Source: Flavobacterium tistrianum | GTDB taxonomy: Bacteria > Bacteroidota > Bacteroidia > Flavobacteriales > Flavobacteriaceae | DNA: 64,000 nt | Direction: 5' to 3' | NCBI RefSeq assembly: GCF_003254545.1 | Contig: NZ_QJRH01000067.1 | Location: forward strand, 186,001-250,000 | Program-made: the position numbers and the translations under genes | The notes under the pieces: model-generated | Database searches by the model: none | What the model was told of the DNA's origin: nothing | The model's input: the letters and a program-made list of their open reading frames with translations, nothing else | In this document: piece after piece, positions 17,002 through 25,865 of the stretch | Layout: every line of letters begins with the position of its first letter | How positions within the stretch are numbered: the first letter of the stretch is position 1

Positions 17002-17048
17002 ACAGAATGATATAGTTTCAAAAACGAAAAGAAATTAATTTTCGTATG

Positions 17049-17085
17049 CAAAAATAGCAATAAAAAAATCCGTCTGATGCAATAA
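17049..17085 (-). promoter_or_regulatory. promoter of the DUF5686 gene, nested in the frr terminator
   Basis: Reverse strand: TATTTTTG at 17049-17056 (-7, exact TAnnTTTG) and a TTG 23 bp further upstream, which lies in the loop of the frr terminator hairpin. About 48 bp before the ATG at 17001. Confidence 0.5.
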
Positions 17086-17102
17086 ACCAGACGGATTTTT
17101 AT
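17062..17102 (-). terminator. rho-independent terminator of frr
   Basis: Stem AATCCGTCTG / CAGACGGATT, extended by A/T runs, with an 11-nt loop and a T tract on the minus strand, about 20 bp after the frr stop. Confidence 0.8.
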
Positions 17103-17120
17103 TTTATAACCAAATCTTAC

Positions 17121-17684
17121 TTAGACTTTCATGATTTCAGCTTCTTTTGCAGCCAATAACTCATCAATTTTTTTAATGTAAGCATTTGTTAAGTTTTGAA
17201 CTTCATCTTCTGCAGATTTACAGATATCTTCTGAAGTTCCTTCTTTTTCTAATTTTTTGATATCAGTATTAGCATCTTTACGAGAGTTACGAATACCAAT
17301 TTTAGCATCTTCTGCTTCAGATTTTGCTTGTTTAGCCAAATCACGACGACGCTCTTCAGTTAATGGCGGTACGCTAATGATTACCATATCTCCATTATTC
17401 ATTGGGTTAAAACCAATGTTAGCGATTAAGATTGCTTTTTCAATTGCTTGCAGCATATTTTTTTCAAATGGCTGTAATGTAATTGTTCTAGCATCTGGAA
17501 CACTAATTTTAGATACTTGAGAAAGCGGCGTTGCAGATCCGTAATAATCTACAAAAACACCTCCAAGCATTGCTGGAGAAGCTTTTCCTGCACGAATATT
17601 AAGAAATTCTTTCTCTAAGTGTGCAATAGTACCATTCATTGATTCCTCAGTACTTTCTAAAATAAAGTCTATTTCTTCAGTCAT
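17121..17684 (-). CDS. frr: ribosome recycling factor
   Basis: 187 residues, the standard length for RRF, which splits post-termination ribosomes together with EF-G. Family landmarks: NIRAGKASPAMLGGVFVDYYG near residues 30-50, VPDARTITLQPFEKNML, VPPLTEERRRDL, and the C-terminal coiled helix rich in Lys/Glu (KSEAEDAKIGIRNSRKDAN). It lies 78 bp downstream of pyrH on the same strand; pyrH-frr adjacency is very common in bacteria. The gap contains a CAGTTTTCAG repeat. Confidence 0.97.
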   Translation of the reverse strand: MTEEIDFILESTEESMNGTIAHLEKEFLNIRAGKASPAMLGGVFVDYYGSATPLSQVSKISVPDARTITLQPFEKNMLQAIEKAILIANIGFNPMNNGDMVIISVPPLTEERRRDLAKQAKSEAEDAKIGIRNSRKDANTDIKKLEKEGTSEDICKSAEDEVQNLTNAYIKKIDELLAAKEAEIMKV

Positions 17685-17696
17685 TTTTTCTTTAGT

Positions 17697-17728
17697 TTTC
17701 AGTTTTCATTCTCAGTTTTCAGTTAAAG
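17697..17728. repeat. CAGTTTTCAG-type dispersed repeat
   Basis: AGTTTTCAGTTTTCATTCTCAG-like run in the pyrH-frr gap; the same simple motif with its complement appears at 42419-42566 and 63917-63950. Confidence 0.45.
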
Positions 17729-17762
17729 TCTTATTATGCGACTGTAAAACTGTTACTGATGA

Positions 17763-18470
17763 CTATATATTTACTACAGTTCCGATGTTTTCGCCTTCGC
17801 AGATTTTCAAAAGGTTTCCGATTTTATTCATATCAAAAACAACGATTGGCAATTTGTTTTCTTGGCTCAATGTAAACGCAGTAGTGTCCATTACATTCAA
17901 TCCTTTTTTGATTACATCGTCAAACGAGATAAAATCAAATTTTACTGCAGAAGCATTTTTCTCTGGATCAGAATCGTAAACACCATCAACGCGAGTCCCT
18001 TTTAGGATAACATCAGCATTGATTTCGATACCTCTTAAAACAGCAGCAGTGTCAGTTGTAAAATATGGATTTCCAGTTCCTGCACCAAAAATTACAATTC
18101 TGCCTTTCTCAAGGTGGCGATCAGCTCTTCTTTTGATATATGGTTCTGCAATAGATTCCATTTTTAAAGCTGTCTGCAGACGCGTTTTCATTCCTTTATC
18201 TTCAAGAGCGCCTTGCAAAGCCATTCCGTTGATAACAGTTGCAAGCATTCCCATATAATCTCCTTGCACTCTGTCCATTCCTGAGCTTGCTCCGGCAACG
18301 CCTCTAAAAATATTTCCTCCTCCAATAACAATAGCAATTTCTACTCCTTTGTCGTGAATCTGCTTGATTTCATCTGCATATTCGCCTAATCTTTTCGGGT
18401 CAATACCGTATTGTAAATCACCCATTAAGGCCTCGCCGCTAAGTTTAAGAAGAATTCTTTTATATTTCAT
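17763..18470 (-). CDS. pyrH: UMP kinase
   Basis: 235 residues, amino-acid-kinase fold. Phosphorylates UMP to UDP in pyrimidine nucleotide synthesis. Motifs: N-terminal [24 protein letters not shown] (30s to 50s), [17 protein letters not shown] and [20 protein letters not shown], all typical of bacterial PyrH. A perfect -7 element (TATATTTG) lies 23 bp upstream. First gene of a pyrH-frr unit. Confidence 0.97.
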   Translation of the reverse strand: MKYKRILLKLSGEALMGDLQYGIDPKRLGEYADEIKQIHDKGVEIAIVIGGGNIFRGVAGASSGMDRVQGDYMGMLATVINGMALQGALEDKGMKTRLQTALKMESIAEPYIKRRADRHLEKGRIVIFGAGTGNPYFTTDTAAVLRGIEINADVILKGTRVDGVYDSDPEKNASAVKFDFISFDDVIKKGLNVMDTTAFTLSQENKLPIVVFDMNKIGNLLKICEGENIGTVVNI

Positions 18471-18492
18471 GTGTGTGTTGCGTTAATTTGTG

Positions 18493-18500
18493 CAAATATA
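18493..18500 (-). promoter_or_regulatory. -7 element TATATTTG of pyrH-frr
   Basis: Reverse-strand TATATTTG exact consensus match, 23 bp before the pyrH ATG; -33 element unclear. Confidence 0.5.
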
Positions 18501-18665
18501 GACATATTCTGATTTTTAAAAATAATGTTTGCAAAAAATTAATTATTGCTTCAATTTTAGATTTAAAACGGCTTTGCAGTTATTTTATTTGAAATGTGAC
18601 ATATGTCATTTCCTTCATCTTCCTAAATTTTGTATTTTTATTATATCCTAAAAAATGAAACAAAT

Positions 18666-19283
18666 ATGAAAAGCATCGTAGCCAAAGCATTATTCAATAG
18701 TCATTCTTATGCTGAATACAGAAAAATAGTAACCGATTTATTGACCGAAGGAAAATCAACGGGAAACGAACAATCTGAAAGTCTTACCAATTATTCTAAA
18801 TTGAATGAAGCCAGAATGAACAGGCTGGAAAAAACGATAACTATTTCAGATTCTGTTGCTGAGAAACTTCAAAACTTGGATAATCATTATATCTGGCTGG
18901 TACTTTCTGAAGGCTGGTGCGGAGACGCGGCGCAGATACTTCCTATTTTAAATAAAATGGCTTTGGCTTCTCATAAAAAGATCGATTTGAGAATTGCATT
19001 TCGCGATGAAAACGACGATTTGATGAGTCATTATTTAACAAATGGGGGAAGAGCAATTCCAAAAATAATCGTGATTTGTAAAGAAGCTGGAATTGTGCGT
19101 GCCGATTGGGGACCAAGACCAAAAGGAGCAACCGAATTAATGGAAAAACATAAAAGAGAAGTTGGTGCTATCGATGAAAAGATAAAAACCGATTTACAGT
19201 TATGGTATCTGGCCGATAAAGGAATTTCGGTTCAGGAAGAACTGGTTGAGATTATGGAAAATATTAAGTATAATCGCCTTTAA
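18666..19283 (+). CDS. thioredoxin-family protein
   Basis: 205 residues from the ATG at 18666 (the frame is open for 36 bp more, but that region is not conserved-looking). The core reads YIWLVLSEGWCGDAAQILPILNKM, a thioredoxin fold in which the usual CxxC is WCGDA: one Cys only, as in the TlpA/YbbN-like thioredoxin_9 group common in Flavobacteria. cis-Pro loop AIPKIIVI. No signal peptide, so cytoplasmic. With a single cysteine it is unlikely to be a dithiol oxidoreductase; peroxidase, monothiol or structural roles are possible. Monocistronic. Confidence 0.85.
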   Translation: MKSIVAKALFNSHSYAEYRKIVTDLLTEGKSTGNEQSESLTNYSKLNEARMNRLEKTITISDSVAEKLQNLDNHYIWLVLSEGWCGDAAQILPILNKMALASHKKIDLRIAFRDENDDLMSHYLTNGGRAIPKIIVICKEAGIVRADWGPRPKGATELMEKHKREVGAIDEKIKTDLQLWYLADKGISVQEELVEIMENIKYNRL

Positions 19284-19456
19284 TCGGATTAATGTGTTGA
19301 TAAACAGGTTGTTTGTTAATAAAATTATCTTAAAGTCTTTTCGGCTTCAAAAGAATTTTGTAACTTAGTGATGTTAACCCACTTCTATTATAACTTTCTG
19401 ATTTACTCTTTTTATTGGTGTTTATTTAATGTTTCACAATTAAAAAATACACTATT
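19284..19456. other. leader region before the small ORF
   Basis: No gene. Possible weak -7 elements on the plus strand: GAATTTTG (19353-19360) and TAACTTTC (19391-19398), each one mismatch from TAnnTTTG. The region would be the 5' leader of the small transcript that ends at the hairpin at 19580. Confidence 0.35.
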
Positions 19457-19534
19457 ATGAAAAAGTTATTCGAAAGATTTTATGATTTCTTTTCTAAGTT
19501 TTTGTTTGGAGGGAAAAATGTGCCTCACTATTAA
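19457..19534 (+). CDS. candidate 25-residue basic, aromatic peptide
   Basis: ATG at 19457 to TAA at 19534 encodes 25 residues: a Lys/Arg and Phe/Tyr/Leu-rich segment that can form an amphipathic helix (KKLFERFYDFFSKFLFG), followed by a GGKNVPHY tail. Only one codon series is open, so the length alone proves little. Support is contextual: it is followed 45 bp later by a strong terminator whose T tract is on the plus strand only, and no other plus-strand gene could use that terminator (the upstream stop is nearly 300 bp away). Either a small-protein gene or a short RNA lies here. No family recognised. Confidence 0.45.
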   Translation: MKKLFERFYDFFSKFLFGGKNVPHY

Positions 19535-19579
19535 ATCAAAGATGAGTATGGAATAAAATTACTTTTCTTAAGAGCTTTG

Positions 19580-19617
19580 GCACATTACTTTTTCAACAAT
19601 GTAATGTGCTTTTTTTG
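19580..19617 (+). terminator. strong terminator ending the small plus-strand transcript
   Basis: GCACATTAC / GTAATGTGC perfect 9-bp stem, 12-nt loop, then a run of seven T on the plus strand. On the minus strand the hairpin is not followed by a T tract, so it belongs to the plus-strand small ORF rather than to truB. Confidence 0.75.
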
Positions 19618-20307
19618 TTATTTAAAGCTTTGTTCAAACAAAGTAATATCAATCGCATTTTTTACATCGTAATCGCCAATTTTTGTTCGGCGTAAAACAG
19701 TTAAATGCGAACCAGAATTCATGGCTTTTCCAAAATCGTAAGCTAGAGAACGAATGTAAGTTCCTTTAGAACAAACTACTCTAAAATCTACTTCTGGAAG
19801 TGCAATTCTTGTAATTTCAAACTCGTGAATAGTAGTTTTTCTGCTTTCAATTTCAATAGATTCTCCCGCACGCGCATGTTCATATAAACGAACACCATCT
19901 TTTTTAATAGCAGAAAAAATTGGCGGTTTCTGATCGATTTCGCCTAAAAATTGTTTTACAGTTTCGTGAATCAAAGCTTCATCGATATGTTCTGTTGGAA
20001 ATGTTTGATCGATTTCAGTTTCCAAGTCATAAGATGGAGTAGTGGCTCCGATATAGAAAGTACCCTTATATTCTTTTGCTTGACCTTGAAGTTCAGAAAT
20101 CTTTTTAGTGAATTTTCCTGTACAGATTAATAAAAGCCCAGTTGCCAAAGGATCTAAAGTTCCTGCATGGCCAATTTTGAACTTTTTAGGAAGTCCGACT
20201 TTATTAATTAAAAGGTATTTTAATTTATTGACAGCTTGAAATGAACTCCATTTTAAAGGTTTGTCAATCAATAAAACTTGTCCTTCTAAATATTCTTCAG
20301 GTGTCAT
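19618..20307 (-). CDS. truB: tRNA pseudouridine-55 synthase TruB
   Basis: 229 residues. Makes pseudouridine 55 in the T-loop of tRNAs. Catalytic Asp52 in GHAGTLDPLATGLL; other family motifs are GKFTKKISELQGQAKEYKG and CSKGTYIRSLAYDFG. Slightly short because the C-terminal PUA domain of the E. coli protein is missing, as usual in this phylum. The ATG overlaps the uppP stop by one base (TAATG), so it is the translationally coupled last gene of ftsX-DUF3098-uppP-truB. Confidence 0.96.
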   Translation of the reverse strand: MTPEEYLEGQVLLIDKPLKWSSFQAVNKLKYLLINKVGLPKKFKIGHAGTLDPLATGLLLICTGKFTKKISELQGQAKEYKGTFYIGATTPSYDLETEIDQTFPTEHIDEALIHETVKQFLGEIDQKPPIFSAIKKDGVRLYEHARAGESIEIESRKTTIHEFEITRIALPEVDFRVVCSKGTYIRSLAYDFGKAMNSGSHLTVLRRTKIGDYDVKNAIDITLFEQSFK

Positions 20308-21104
20308 TATATAATCGTAAGCGGATGAATGAAAAAGTGAATCAGTAATAAAATGATTCCAGCAATGATTCGGTAATAACCAAAAACTTTAAATCCGTTT
20401 TTAGTCAAAAATCCGATGAACGTTTTTATAGCTAATAATGCTACAGCAAAAGCAACAATATTACCAATAACCAGCATATTAACTTGGTCATGAGATAATT
20501 CAAAACCAGCTTTGTAATAATCGTAACATTTTTTTGCAGTTGCACCTAACATAGTTGGAACAGCTAGGAAAAATGAAAATTCTGCTGCAGAAGTTCTAGT
20601 CAATTTTTGCGCCATACCTCCAACAATACTTGCACCGCTTCGAGAAACCCCAGGAATCATGGCAAGACATTGGAATAATCCAATTTTAAAAGCTTTTGCA
20701 TAAGTAATTTCATTTGAAACTTCTGGATCGTTTGGTTTATTAAACCATTCGTCTACTTTCAATAAAATAATACCTCCAATTAAAAGGGAAATCGCAACCG
20801 TTACTGGATTTTCTAGTAAACTATCAATAAAATCACTTAAAAGTAATCCTAAAACAACCGCAGGAATAAAAGCGACTAAAAGTTTAAAATAGAAATCAAA
20901 AGTTTGAAAGAAACGTTTGAAGTATAAAATTACAACCGAAAGTATCGCGCCAAGCTGAATTACAATGGTGAAAAGTTTTGTGAAATCGTCATGAGCGATT
21001 CCGAAAAAAGAAGAAGCAATAATCATGTGTCCTGTCGAAGAAACAGGCAAAAACTCTGTAATTCCTTCAATAATGGCAAGAACAATAGCTTGTAATGTGT
21101 TCAT
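20307..21104 (-). CDS. uppP: undecaprenyl-diphosphatase UppP (BacA)
   Basis: 265 residues, integral membrane protein with about eight hydrophobic segments. Dephosphorylates undecaprenyl pyrophosphate to recycle the cell-wall lipid carrier. Signatures: [18 protein letters not shown] at the N-terminus (E/Q-rich catalytic motif) and [12 protein letters not shown] in the middle (second active-site motif). Standard length. Coupled to truB by a 1-bp overlap; 160 bp after DUF3098, a gap holding 9-bp tandem repeats. Confidence 0.96.
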   Translation of the reverse strand: MNTLQAIVLAIIEGITEFLPVSSTGHMIIASSFFGIAHDDFTKLFTIVIQLGAILSVVILYFKRFFQTFDFYFKLLVAFIPAVVLGLLLSDFIDSLLENPVTVAISLLIGGIILLKVDEWFNKPNDPEVSNEITYAKAFKIGLFQCLAMIPGVSRSGASIVGGMAQKLTRTSAAEFSFFLAVPTMLGATAKKCYDYYKAGFELSHDQVNMLVIGNIVAFAVALLAIKTFIGFLTKNGFKVFGYYRIIAGIILLLIHFFIHPLTII

Positions 21105-21190
21105 TTAATTGAGATTGTTAGATATTTAGACTTCTTAGATCTTTAGATTATTTAGACTTCTTAGATTTTCAGAAAAGTTTAATCTAAAAT

Positions 21191-21256
21191 TCTAACTTGT
21201 CTAACTTGTCTAAGACGTCTAAGATGTCTAAGATGTCTAAGATGTCTAAGATGTCT
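21191..21256. repeat. 9-bp tandem repeat (GTCTAAGAT)n
   Basis: About seven copies of a 9-bp unit, TTGTCTAAC then GTCTAAGAC/GTCTAAGAT, the last four perfect. It sits between DUF3098 and uppP inside an operon; the flank at 21124-21170 has related TTAGACTTCTTAGAT copies in opposite sense. Confidence 0.8.
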
Positions 21257-21264
21257 GATAAAGT

Positions 21265-21522
21265 CTATTTAGATTTTTTAAATATAGAGTAAATCGTGAT
21301 TCCAAAACCGATTAAAACAGTTGTTGGTGCTAAACGAATACGTCTAAAGTTGAAAATTTCTTCGTTAAAAACATTTGGATCTTTACTTCCTCCGCCAGAC
21401 ATTAAAATAAATCCTAGCGCAATTACAGCAATACCAACCAATAAAATTTTATAATTGATGCTGTCAAAAAGGAATTCCTGTTTTTGAACTTGTTGTTCTT
21501 CTTTATTATTGTTGTTTTTCAT
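21265..21522 (-). CDS. DUF3098 family small membrane protein
   Basis: 85 residues. Hydrophilic N-terminus (1-18), then two hydrophobic segments (about 27-43 and 66-80) split by a short loop containing the GGSKDPNVFNEEIFNFRRIRLAPTTV region, which is the DUF3098 signature known from Bacteroidota next to ftsX and uppP. Probably acts with envelope or division proteins; function unknown. 83 bp downstream of ftsX. Confidence 0.88.
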   Translation of the reverse strand: MKNNNNKEEQQVQKQEFLFDSINYKILLVGIAVIALGFILMSGGGSKDPNVFNEEIFNFRRIRLAPTTVLIGFGITIYSIFKKSK

Positions 21523-21534
21523 TTTTATGTATTT

Positions 21535-21560
21535 GTCAGCCCGAGCGAAGTCAAAGGCAT
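21535..21560. repeat. GAGCGAAGTC-type dispersed repeat
   Basis: TGTCAGCCCGAGCGAAGTCAAAGGC, related to the copy at 32183. Short G+C-rich island between ftsX and DUF3098. Confidence 0.5.
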
Positions 21561-21605
21561 TTTTTTTAAATCTAAAATCTGCAATCTAAAATCTGGAATC
21601 AAAAA

Positions 21606-22481
21606 TTAATAAAGGTCGTCAGTTCTTAAATTCAAGAAACGTTGTGTTGCAAAATGTGTACTAACCCAAGTAATTAGAACTCCTAATCCGAAAACAGCAA
21701 CCAAAACCAAACCAGTTAAAACTTTGTCTTCTAGAATTCCTAAACCAGGGAAATTAGTGTCTACATATAATAAAAGCGCGATTAAAGCAATAATGGCCAA
21801 ACCAGCACCAAGCATTCCCAATTTTACGCTTCGCATTACAAAAGGCTTACGTATAAATGCTTTTGTTGCTCCAACCATCTGCATGGTTTTGATAATAAAA
21901 CGATTTGAATGTATCGATAAACGCAATGAACTATTGATTAGTAAAACTGCAATTACTGTCAAGAAACCGCTAATAATCAAAATCCACATGCTTACTTTTT
22001 TGATATTGTCATTTACCAGATTCACCAATTGTTTGTCGTACACAATGTCAGAAATCATAGCATTTTTACGAAGACGACTTTCAATTTTTACAATACTATC
22101 TCTTTCAACATAGTCTGCTTTTAAGTGAATGTCGTATGAATTCAATAACGGATTTTCTCCCAAAAAGGTTAAGAAATCTTCTCCGATAATATCAGTGTGT
22201 TCTTTTGCCGCTTTCTCTTTCGTTACATAAACAAAAGATTTAGCGAAAGGAGCTCTTTTAAGTTCTGTATTAAATGCTTTGATAATACTATCATTCGCTT
22301 CATTTTTGAAGAAAACCGTCATGGCGATTTTTTCTTTAAAATCGTCAGCCAATTGTTTAGAATTAATGATGAATAATCCTAATACTCCCAAAAGGAATAA
22401 AACCAAGAATACACTTAAAACTACCGAAAAATAAGAGGAAATTAACCTGCGCTTTTGAAATTTATCAAAGTTAGAACTCAT
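21606..22481 (-). CDS. ftsX: cell division protein FtsX
   Basis: 291 residues. N-terminal TM (about 20-40), a periplasmic domain (about 45-165, with the FLGENPLLNSYDIHLKADY region), and three more TMs (about 170-190, 215-240, 255-280) ending at a cytoplasmic tail: the FtsX/type 7 permease layout. FtsX pairs with the ATPase FtsE and controls peptidoglycan hydrolases at the septum; ftsE is not adjacent here, as usual in Bacteroidota. First gene of the minus-strand operon ftsX-DUF3098-uppP-truB. Confidence 0.93.
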   Translation of the reverse strand: MSSNFDKFQKRRLISSYFSVVLSVFLVLFLLGVLGLFIINSKQLADDFKEKIAMTVFFKNEANDSIIKAFNTELKRAPFAKSFVYVTKEKAAKEHTDIIGEDFLTFLGENPLLNSYDIHLKADYVERDSIVKIESRLRKNAMISDIVYDKQLVNLVNDNIKKVSMWILIISGFLTVIAVLLINSSLRLSIHSNRFIIKTMQMVGATKAFIRKPFVMRSVKLGMLGAGLAIIALIALLLYVDTNFPGLGILEDKVLTGLVLVAVFGLGVLITWVSTHFATQRFLNLRTDDLY

Positions 22482-22828
22482 AGATACTTAAATTATGTGG
22501 TAAAAATAATAAAGAATTTCTTTATTTAAAGTTAATAACAAACTTTTATACTTAAAAGTACGATTTAAATCTAGAAAAGAAGTTTTTATTTAGTGCAAAG
22601 TGTTGCATGAAAAATTAACGCAAAGAACGCAAAGTCTTTCATAAGGTCTGAAAAGTAAGAAGTTTTTCACAGATTAAAAAGATTAAAAATGATTTTTAAG
22701 TCTGCGTAAATTCTTTAATCTGTGGCAGAAAAAGAATTAAGTACGTATTTTTAATCGGAATAATGCCTGTTTTTACTTAATCCTGAACAAGTAATTTATT
22801 ATTTTATTTGTTTGTCAGTGAAATAGCT
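22482..22828. other. intergenic region between divergent ftsX and leuS
   Basis: No gene. Contains a CGCAAAGAACGCAAAG run near 22618 and an imperfect inverted repeat (TTTTTCACAGATTAAA ... TTTAATCTGTGGCAGAAAAA, about 22662-22735) of the kind scattered in this genome. Confidence 0.5.
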
Positions 22829-22858
22829 TTGCTACAATGCGCAATAAATGTAAATTTG
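22829..22858 (+). promoter_or_regulatory. leuS promoter
   Basis: TTG (22829-22831), 19-bp spacer, TAAATTTG (22851-22858): full match to the Bacteroidota housekeeping consensus TTG-N17-23-TAnnTTTG. The start codon is 67 bp downstream. Confidence 0.7.
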
Positions 22859-22925
22859 CGCCATAATTCACAAAGTGAGAAAACCTTAGAGCCTTTGTCA
22901 CTTTGCAACTTTGAACCTTTAAAAA

Positions 22926-25790
22926 ATGAAGTACAATCCAAACGAAATTGAAGCCAAATGGCAAAAATATTGGGCAGAAAATCAAACTTTTGCAGCAAAG
23001 AATAACTCTGAAAAGCCGAAACATTATGTTCTCGATATGTTTCCTTATCCGTCTGGAGCAGGATTACACGTAGGGCATCCGCTGGGTTATATTGCTTCAG
23101 ATGTATATTCTCGTTTCAAAAGACATCAAGGTTTCAATGTTTTGCATCCAATGGGTTACGATAGTTTCGGATTGCCAGCAGAACAATATGCAATCCAGAC
23201 AGGTCAGCGTCCAGAAGATACAACGCGTGTAAATATTGATGGTGGAGTTGATAAAGAAGGAAAACAAATTGCGGGTTACAGAAAACAATTAGATAAAATC
23301 GGTTTTTCTTTTGACTGGGCGCGTGAAGTTCGTACATCGAATCCTGATTACTATAAACATACACAATGGATTTTTATCCAGTTGTTTAATTCTTGGTATA
23401 ATAAAACGGCTGACAAAGCAGAAGATATTTCAACTTTAGTTGCTGTTTTTGAAAAAGAAGGAAATGCAAATGTAAATGCAGTTTCTGATGATAATATTGC
23501 CGTTTTTTCGTCAAGCGAATGGAATGCATTTTCTAAAGATGAGCAAGAAAAAATCCTTTTGCAATACAGATTAACGTATTTGGCAGAAACTGAAGTGAAC
23601 TGGTGTCCAGGCTTAGGAACTGTTTTGGCAAATGACGAAATCGTAAACGGAGTTTCAGAACGTGGAGGCTTTCCTGTTATAAGAAAAAAAATGACACAAT
23701 GGAGTATGCGAATTTCTGCTTATGCCGAACGCTTGCTTCAAGGTCTAAATGATATTGATTGGAGTGAGTCTATCAAAGAATCTCAAAGAAACTGGATTGG
23801 AAAATCAGTAGGAGCATTGGTAACTTTTAATGTGAAAGATCACAATGAAGTAATCGAGGTTTTTACTACTCGTCCTGATACAATTTTCGGAGTAACTTTT
23901 ATGACTTTGGCCCCAGAACACGATTTGGTTGCTAAAATTACAACTCCAGAACAAAAAGCAGAAGTTGAAGCGTATATCGAAAAAACAGCAAAACGTTCTG
24001 AGCGTGAGCGTATGGCTGATGTAAAAACGATTTCTGGTGCATTTACAGGAGCCTATGCAGAACATCCGTTTACAAAAGAACCAATTCCGGTTTGGATTGG
24101 AGATTATGTTTTGGCAGGTTATGGGACTGGTGCTGTAATGGCGGTTCCTTGCGGAGACGAAAGAGATTACGCTTTTGCTAATTTCTTTAAAGGTCAAAAC
24201 GGAATGCAGGAAATCAAAAATATCTTCGCGAATGTTGATATTTCTGAGGCTGCTTATGGATCAAAAGACAACGTTGAAATCGCAAATTCTGATTTCTTAA
24301 ACGGATTAAATTATAAAGAAGGAACTAAAAAAGCGATCGAGAAATTAGAAGAAATCGGTCAAGGAAAAGGTAAAACTAATTACCGTTTGCGTGATGCAGT
24401 TTTCTCTCGCCAACGTTACTGGGGAGAGCCATTCCCAGTCTATTATGTAAATGGATTGCCTAAAATGATTGACACACAACACTTGCCGATTATTTTGCCT
24501 GAAGTTGAGAAATATTTGCCAACTGAAGACGGTTTGCCACCATTAGGAAACGCAGCGGTTTGGGCTTGGGATACAAAACAAAATAAAGTTGTTGCAACTG
24601 ATTTAGTTGATAATGTTTCGATTTTTCCTTTAGAATTAAACACAATGCCAGGTTGGGCGGGAAGTTCATGGTATTGGATGCGTTATATGGATGCGCACAA
24701 TGAAAATGAATTTACAAGCAAAGAAGCTTTGGCGTATTGGGAAAATGTAGATTTATATATTGGAGGAAGCGAACACGCAACGGGTCACTTATTGTATTCT
24801 CGTTTCTGGAATAAATTTTTAAAAGACAAAGGATTTGCTCCGACTGAAGAGCCATTCAAAAAACTGATCAATCAGGGAATGATTTTGGGTACGACGGCTT
24901 ATGTTTACAGATTGGAAGGAACTAATACTTTTGTGTCTAAAAATAAAATTGAAGGTCAAAATGTACAACCAATTCGTGTTGATGTTCATTTTGTAAATTC
25001 TTCTGATGAATTGAATATCGAAAAGTTCAAAACTTGGAGAGAAGACTTCAATACAGCAGAATTTATTTTAGACGAAAACGGAAAATACATTGTAGGACGT
25101 GAAGTAGAAAAAATGTCTAAGTCATACTATAATGTTGTAACTCCAGATGATATCTGCGCAGAATACGGTGCTGATACATTACGTTTATACGAAATGTTCT
25201 TAGGGCCATTAGAGCAGGCAAAACCTTGGAATACTGCTGGAATTTCTGGAGTATTTGGTTTCTTGAAAAAATTATGGAGATTGTATTTTGATGATAACGG
25301 TTTAATTGTAAACAACGACGAGCCAACAAAAGACAACTTGAAATCGTTACACAAAACCATCAAAAAAGTAGCAGAAGATATCGAGAATTTCTCTTTCAAT
25401 ACTTCAGTTTCTCAGTTTATGATTTGTGTGAATGAATTGTCTTCTCAAAACTGTCATTCTAGAGCAATTTTAGAACCTTTAGCAATTTTGGTGTCGCCTT
25501 ATGCTCCTCATATCGCTGAAGAATTATGGTCACAGTTAGGACATACAACTTCAATTTCTGAAGTAGCTTTCCCAGCTTTTGATGCAAAACATTTAGTTGA
25601 AACAAATAAAGAATATCCAGTTTCTTTCAACGGAAAAATGCGTTTCACAATCGAATTGCCTTTGGATTTAACCAAAGAACAAATCGAAGAAATCGTAATG
25701 AAAGACGAAAGAACGCAAAAACACTTAGACGGAAGAACGCCAAATAAAGTGATTATTGTTCCTGGGAAAATAATTAACCTAGTAGGTTAA
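22926..25790 (+). CDS. leuS: leucyl-tRNA synthetase
   Basis: 954 residues, class Ia synthetase. HIGH-type motif HVGH (48-51) in YPSGAGLHVGHPLGY, a CP1 editing domain (about 235-440, with TTRPDTIFGVTFM and GTGAVMAVPCGDERD) that hydrolyses misacylated tRNA-Leu, zinc/insert regions, KMSKS at about 729-733, and an anticodon-binding helical domain. Longer than E. coli LeuRS (860) owing to an insertion near residues 160-190 (KTADKAEDISTLVAVFEKEG), normal in Flavobacteria. Own promoter and a terminator at 25811. Confidence 0.97.
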   Translation: MKYNPNEIEAKWQKYWAENQTFAAKNNSEKPKHYVLDMFPYPSGAGLHVGHPLGYIASDVYSRFKRHQGFNVLHPMGYDSFGLPAEQYAIQTGQRPEDTTRVNIDGGVDKEGKQIAGYRKQLDKIGFSFDWAREVRTSNPDYYKHTQWIFIQLFNSWYNKTADKAEDISTLVAVFEKEGNANVNAVSDDNIAVFSSSEWNAFSKDEQEKILLQYRLTYLAETEVNWCPGLGTVLANDEIVNGVSERGGFPVIRKKMTQWSMRISAYAERLLQGLNDIDWSESIKESQRNWIGKSVGALVTFNVKDHNEVIEVFTTRPDTIFGVTFMTLAPEHDLVAKITTPEQKAEVEAYIEKTAKRSERERMADVKTISGAFTGAYAEHPFTKEPIPVWIGDYVLAGYGTGAVMAVPCGDERDYAFANFFKGQNGMQEIKNIFANVDISEAAYGSKDNVEIANSDFLNGLNYKEGTKKAIEKLEEIGQGKGKTNYRLRDAVFSRQRYWGEPFPVYYVNGLPKMIDTQHLPIILPEVEKYLPTEDGLPPLGNAAVWAWDTKQNKVVATDLVDNVSIFPLELNTMPGWAGSSWYWMRYMDAHNENEFTSKEALAYWENVDLYIGGSEHATGHLLYSRFWNKFLKDKGFAPTEEPFKKLINQGMILGTTAYVYRLEGTNTFVSKNKIEGQNVQPIRVDVHFVNSSDELNIEKFKTWREDFNTAEFILDENGKYIVGREVEKMSKSYYNVVTPDDICAEYGADTLRLYEMFLGPLEQAKPWNTAGISGVFGFLKKLWRLYFDDNGLIVNNDEPTKDNLKSLHKTIKKVAEDIENFSFNTSVSQFMICVNELSSQNCHSRAILEPLAILVSPYAPHIAEELWSQLGHTTSISEVAFPAFDAKHLVETNKEYPVSFNGKMRFTIELPLDLTKEQIEEIVMKDERTQKHLDGRTPNKVIIVPGKIINLVG

Positions 25791-25810
25791 TATTTAAATT
25801 TCAAATATTT

Positions 25811-25852
25811 AAAATCCCAAATTCCAATTGTTGGAGTTTGGGATTTTTTTTG
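25811..25852 (+). terminator. leuS terminator
   Basis: AAAATCCCAAA ... TTTGGGATTTTTTTT hairpin with inner TTCCAA/TTGGA arms, 21 bp after the leuS stop, T-rich end on the plus strand. Confidence 0.75.
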
Positions 25853-25865
25853 TGTAATTTTTTTT

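Noticed and set aside
19577-19592. TGGCAC as a sigma-54 -24 element
   Set aside because: No TTGC-type -12 at the right spacing, and the bases belong to the terminator stem.
22618-22735. Leader or T-box riboswitch for leuS
   Set aside because: The hairpins belong to a dispersed repeat family and lie upstream of the promoter, so they are not in the mRNA; no T-box motif seen.
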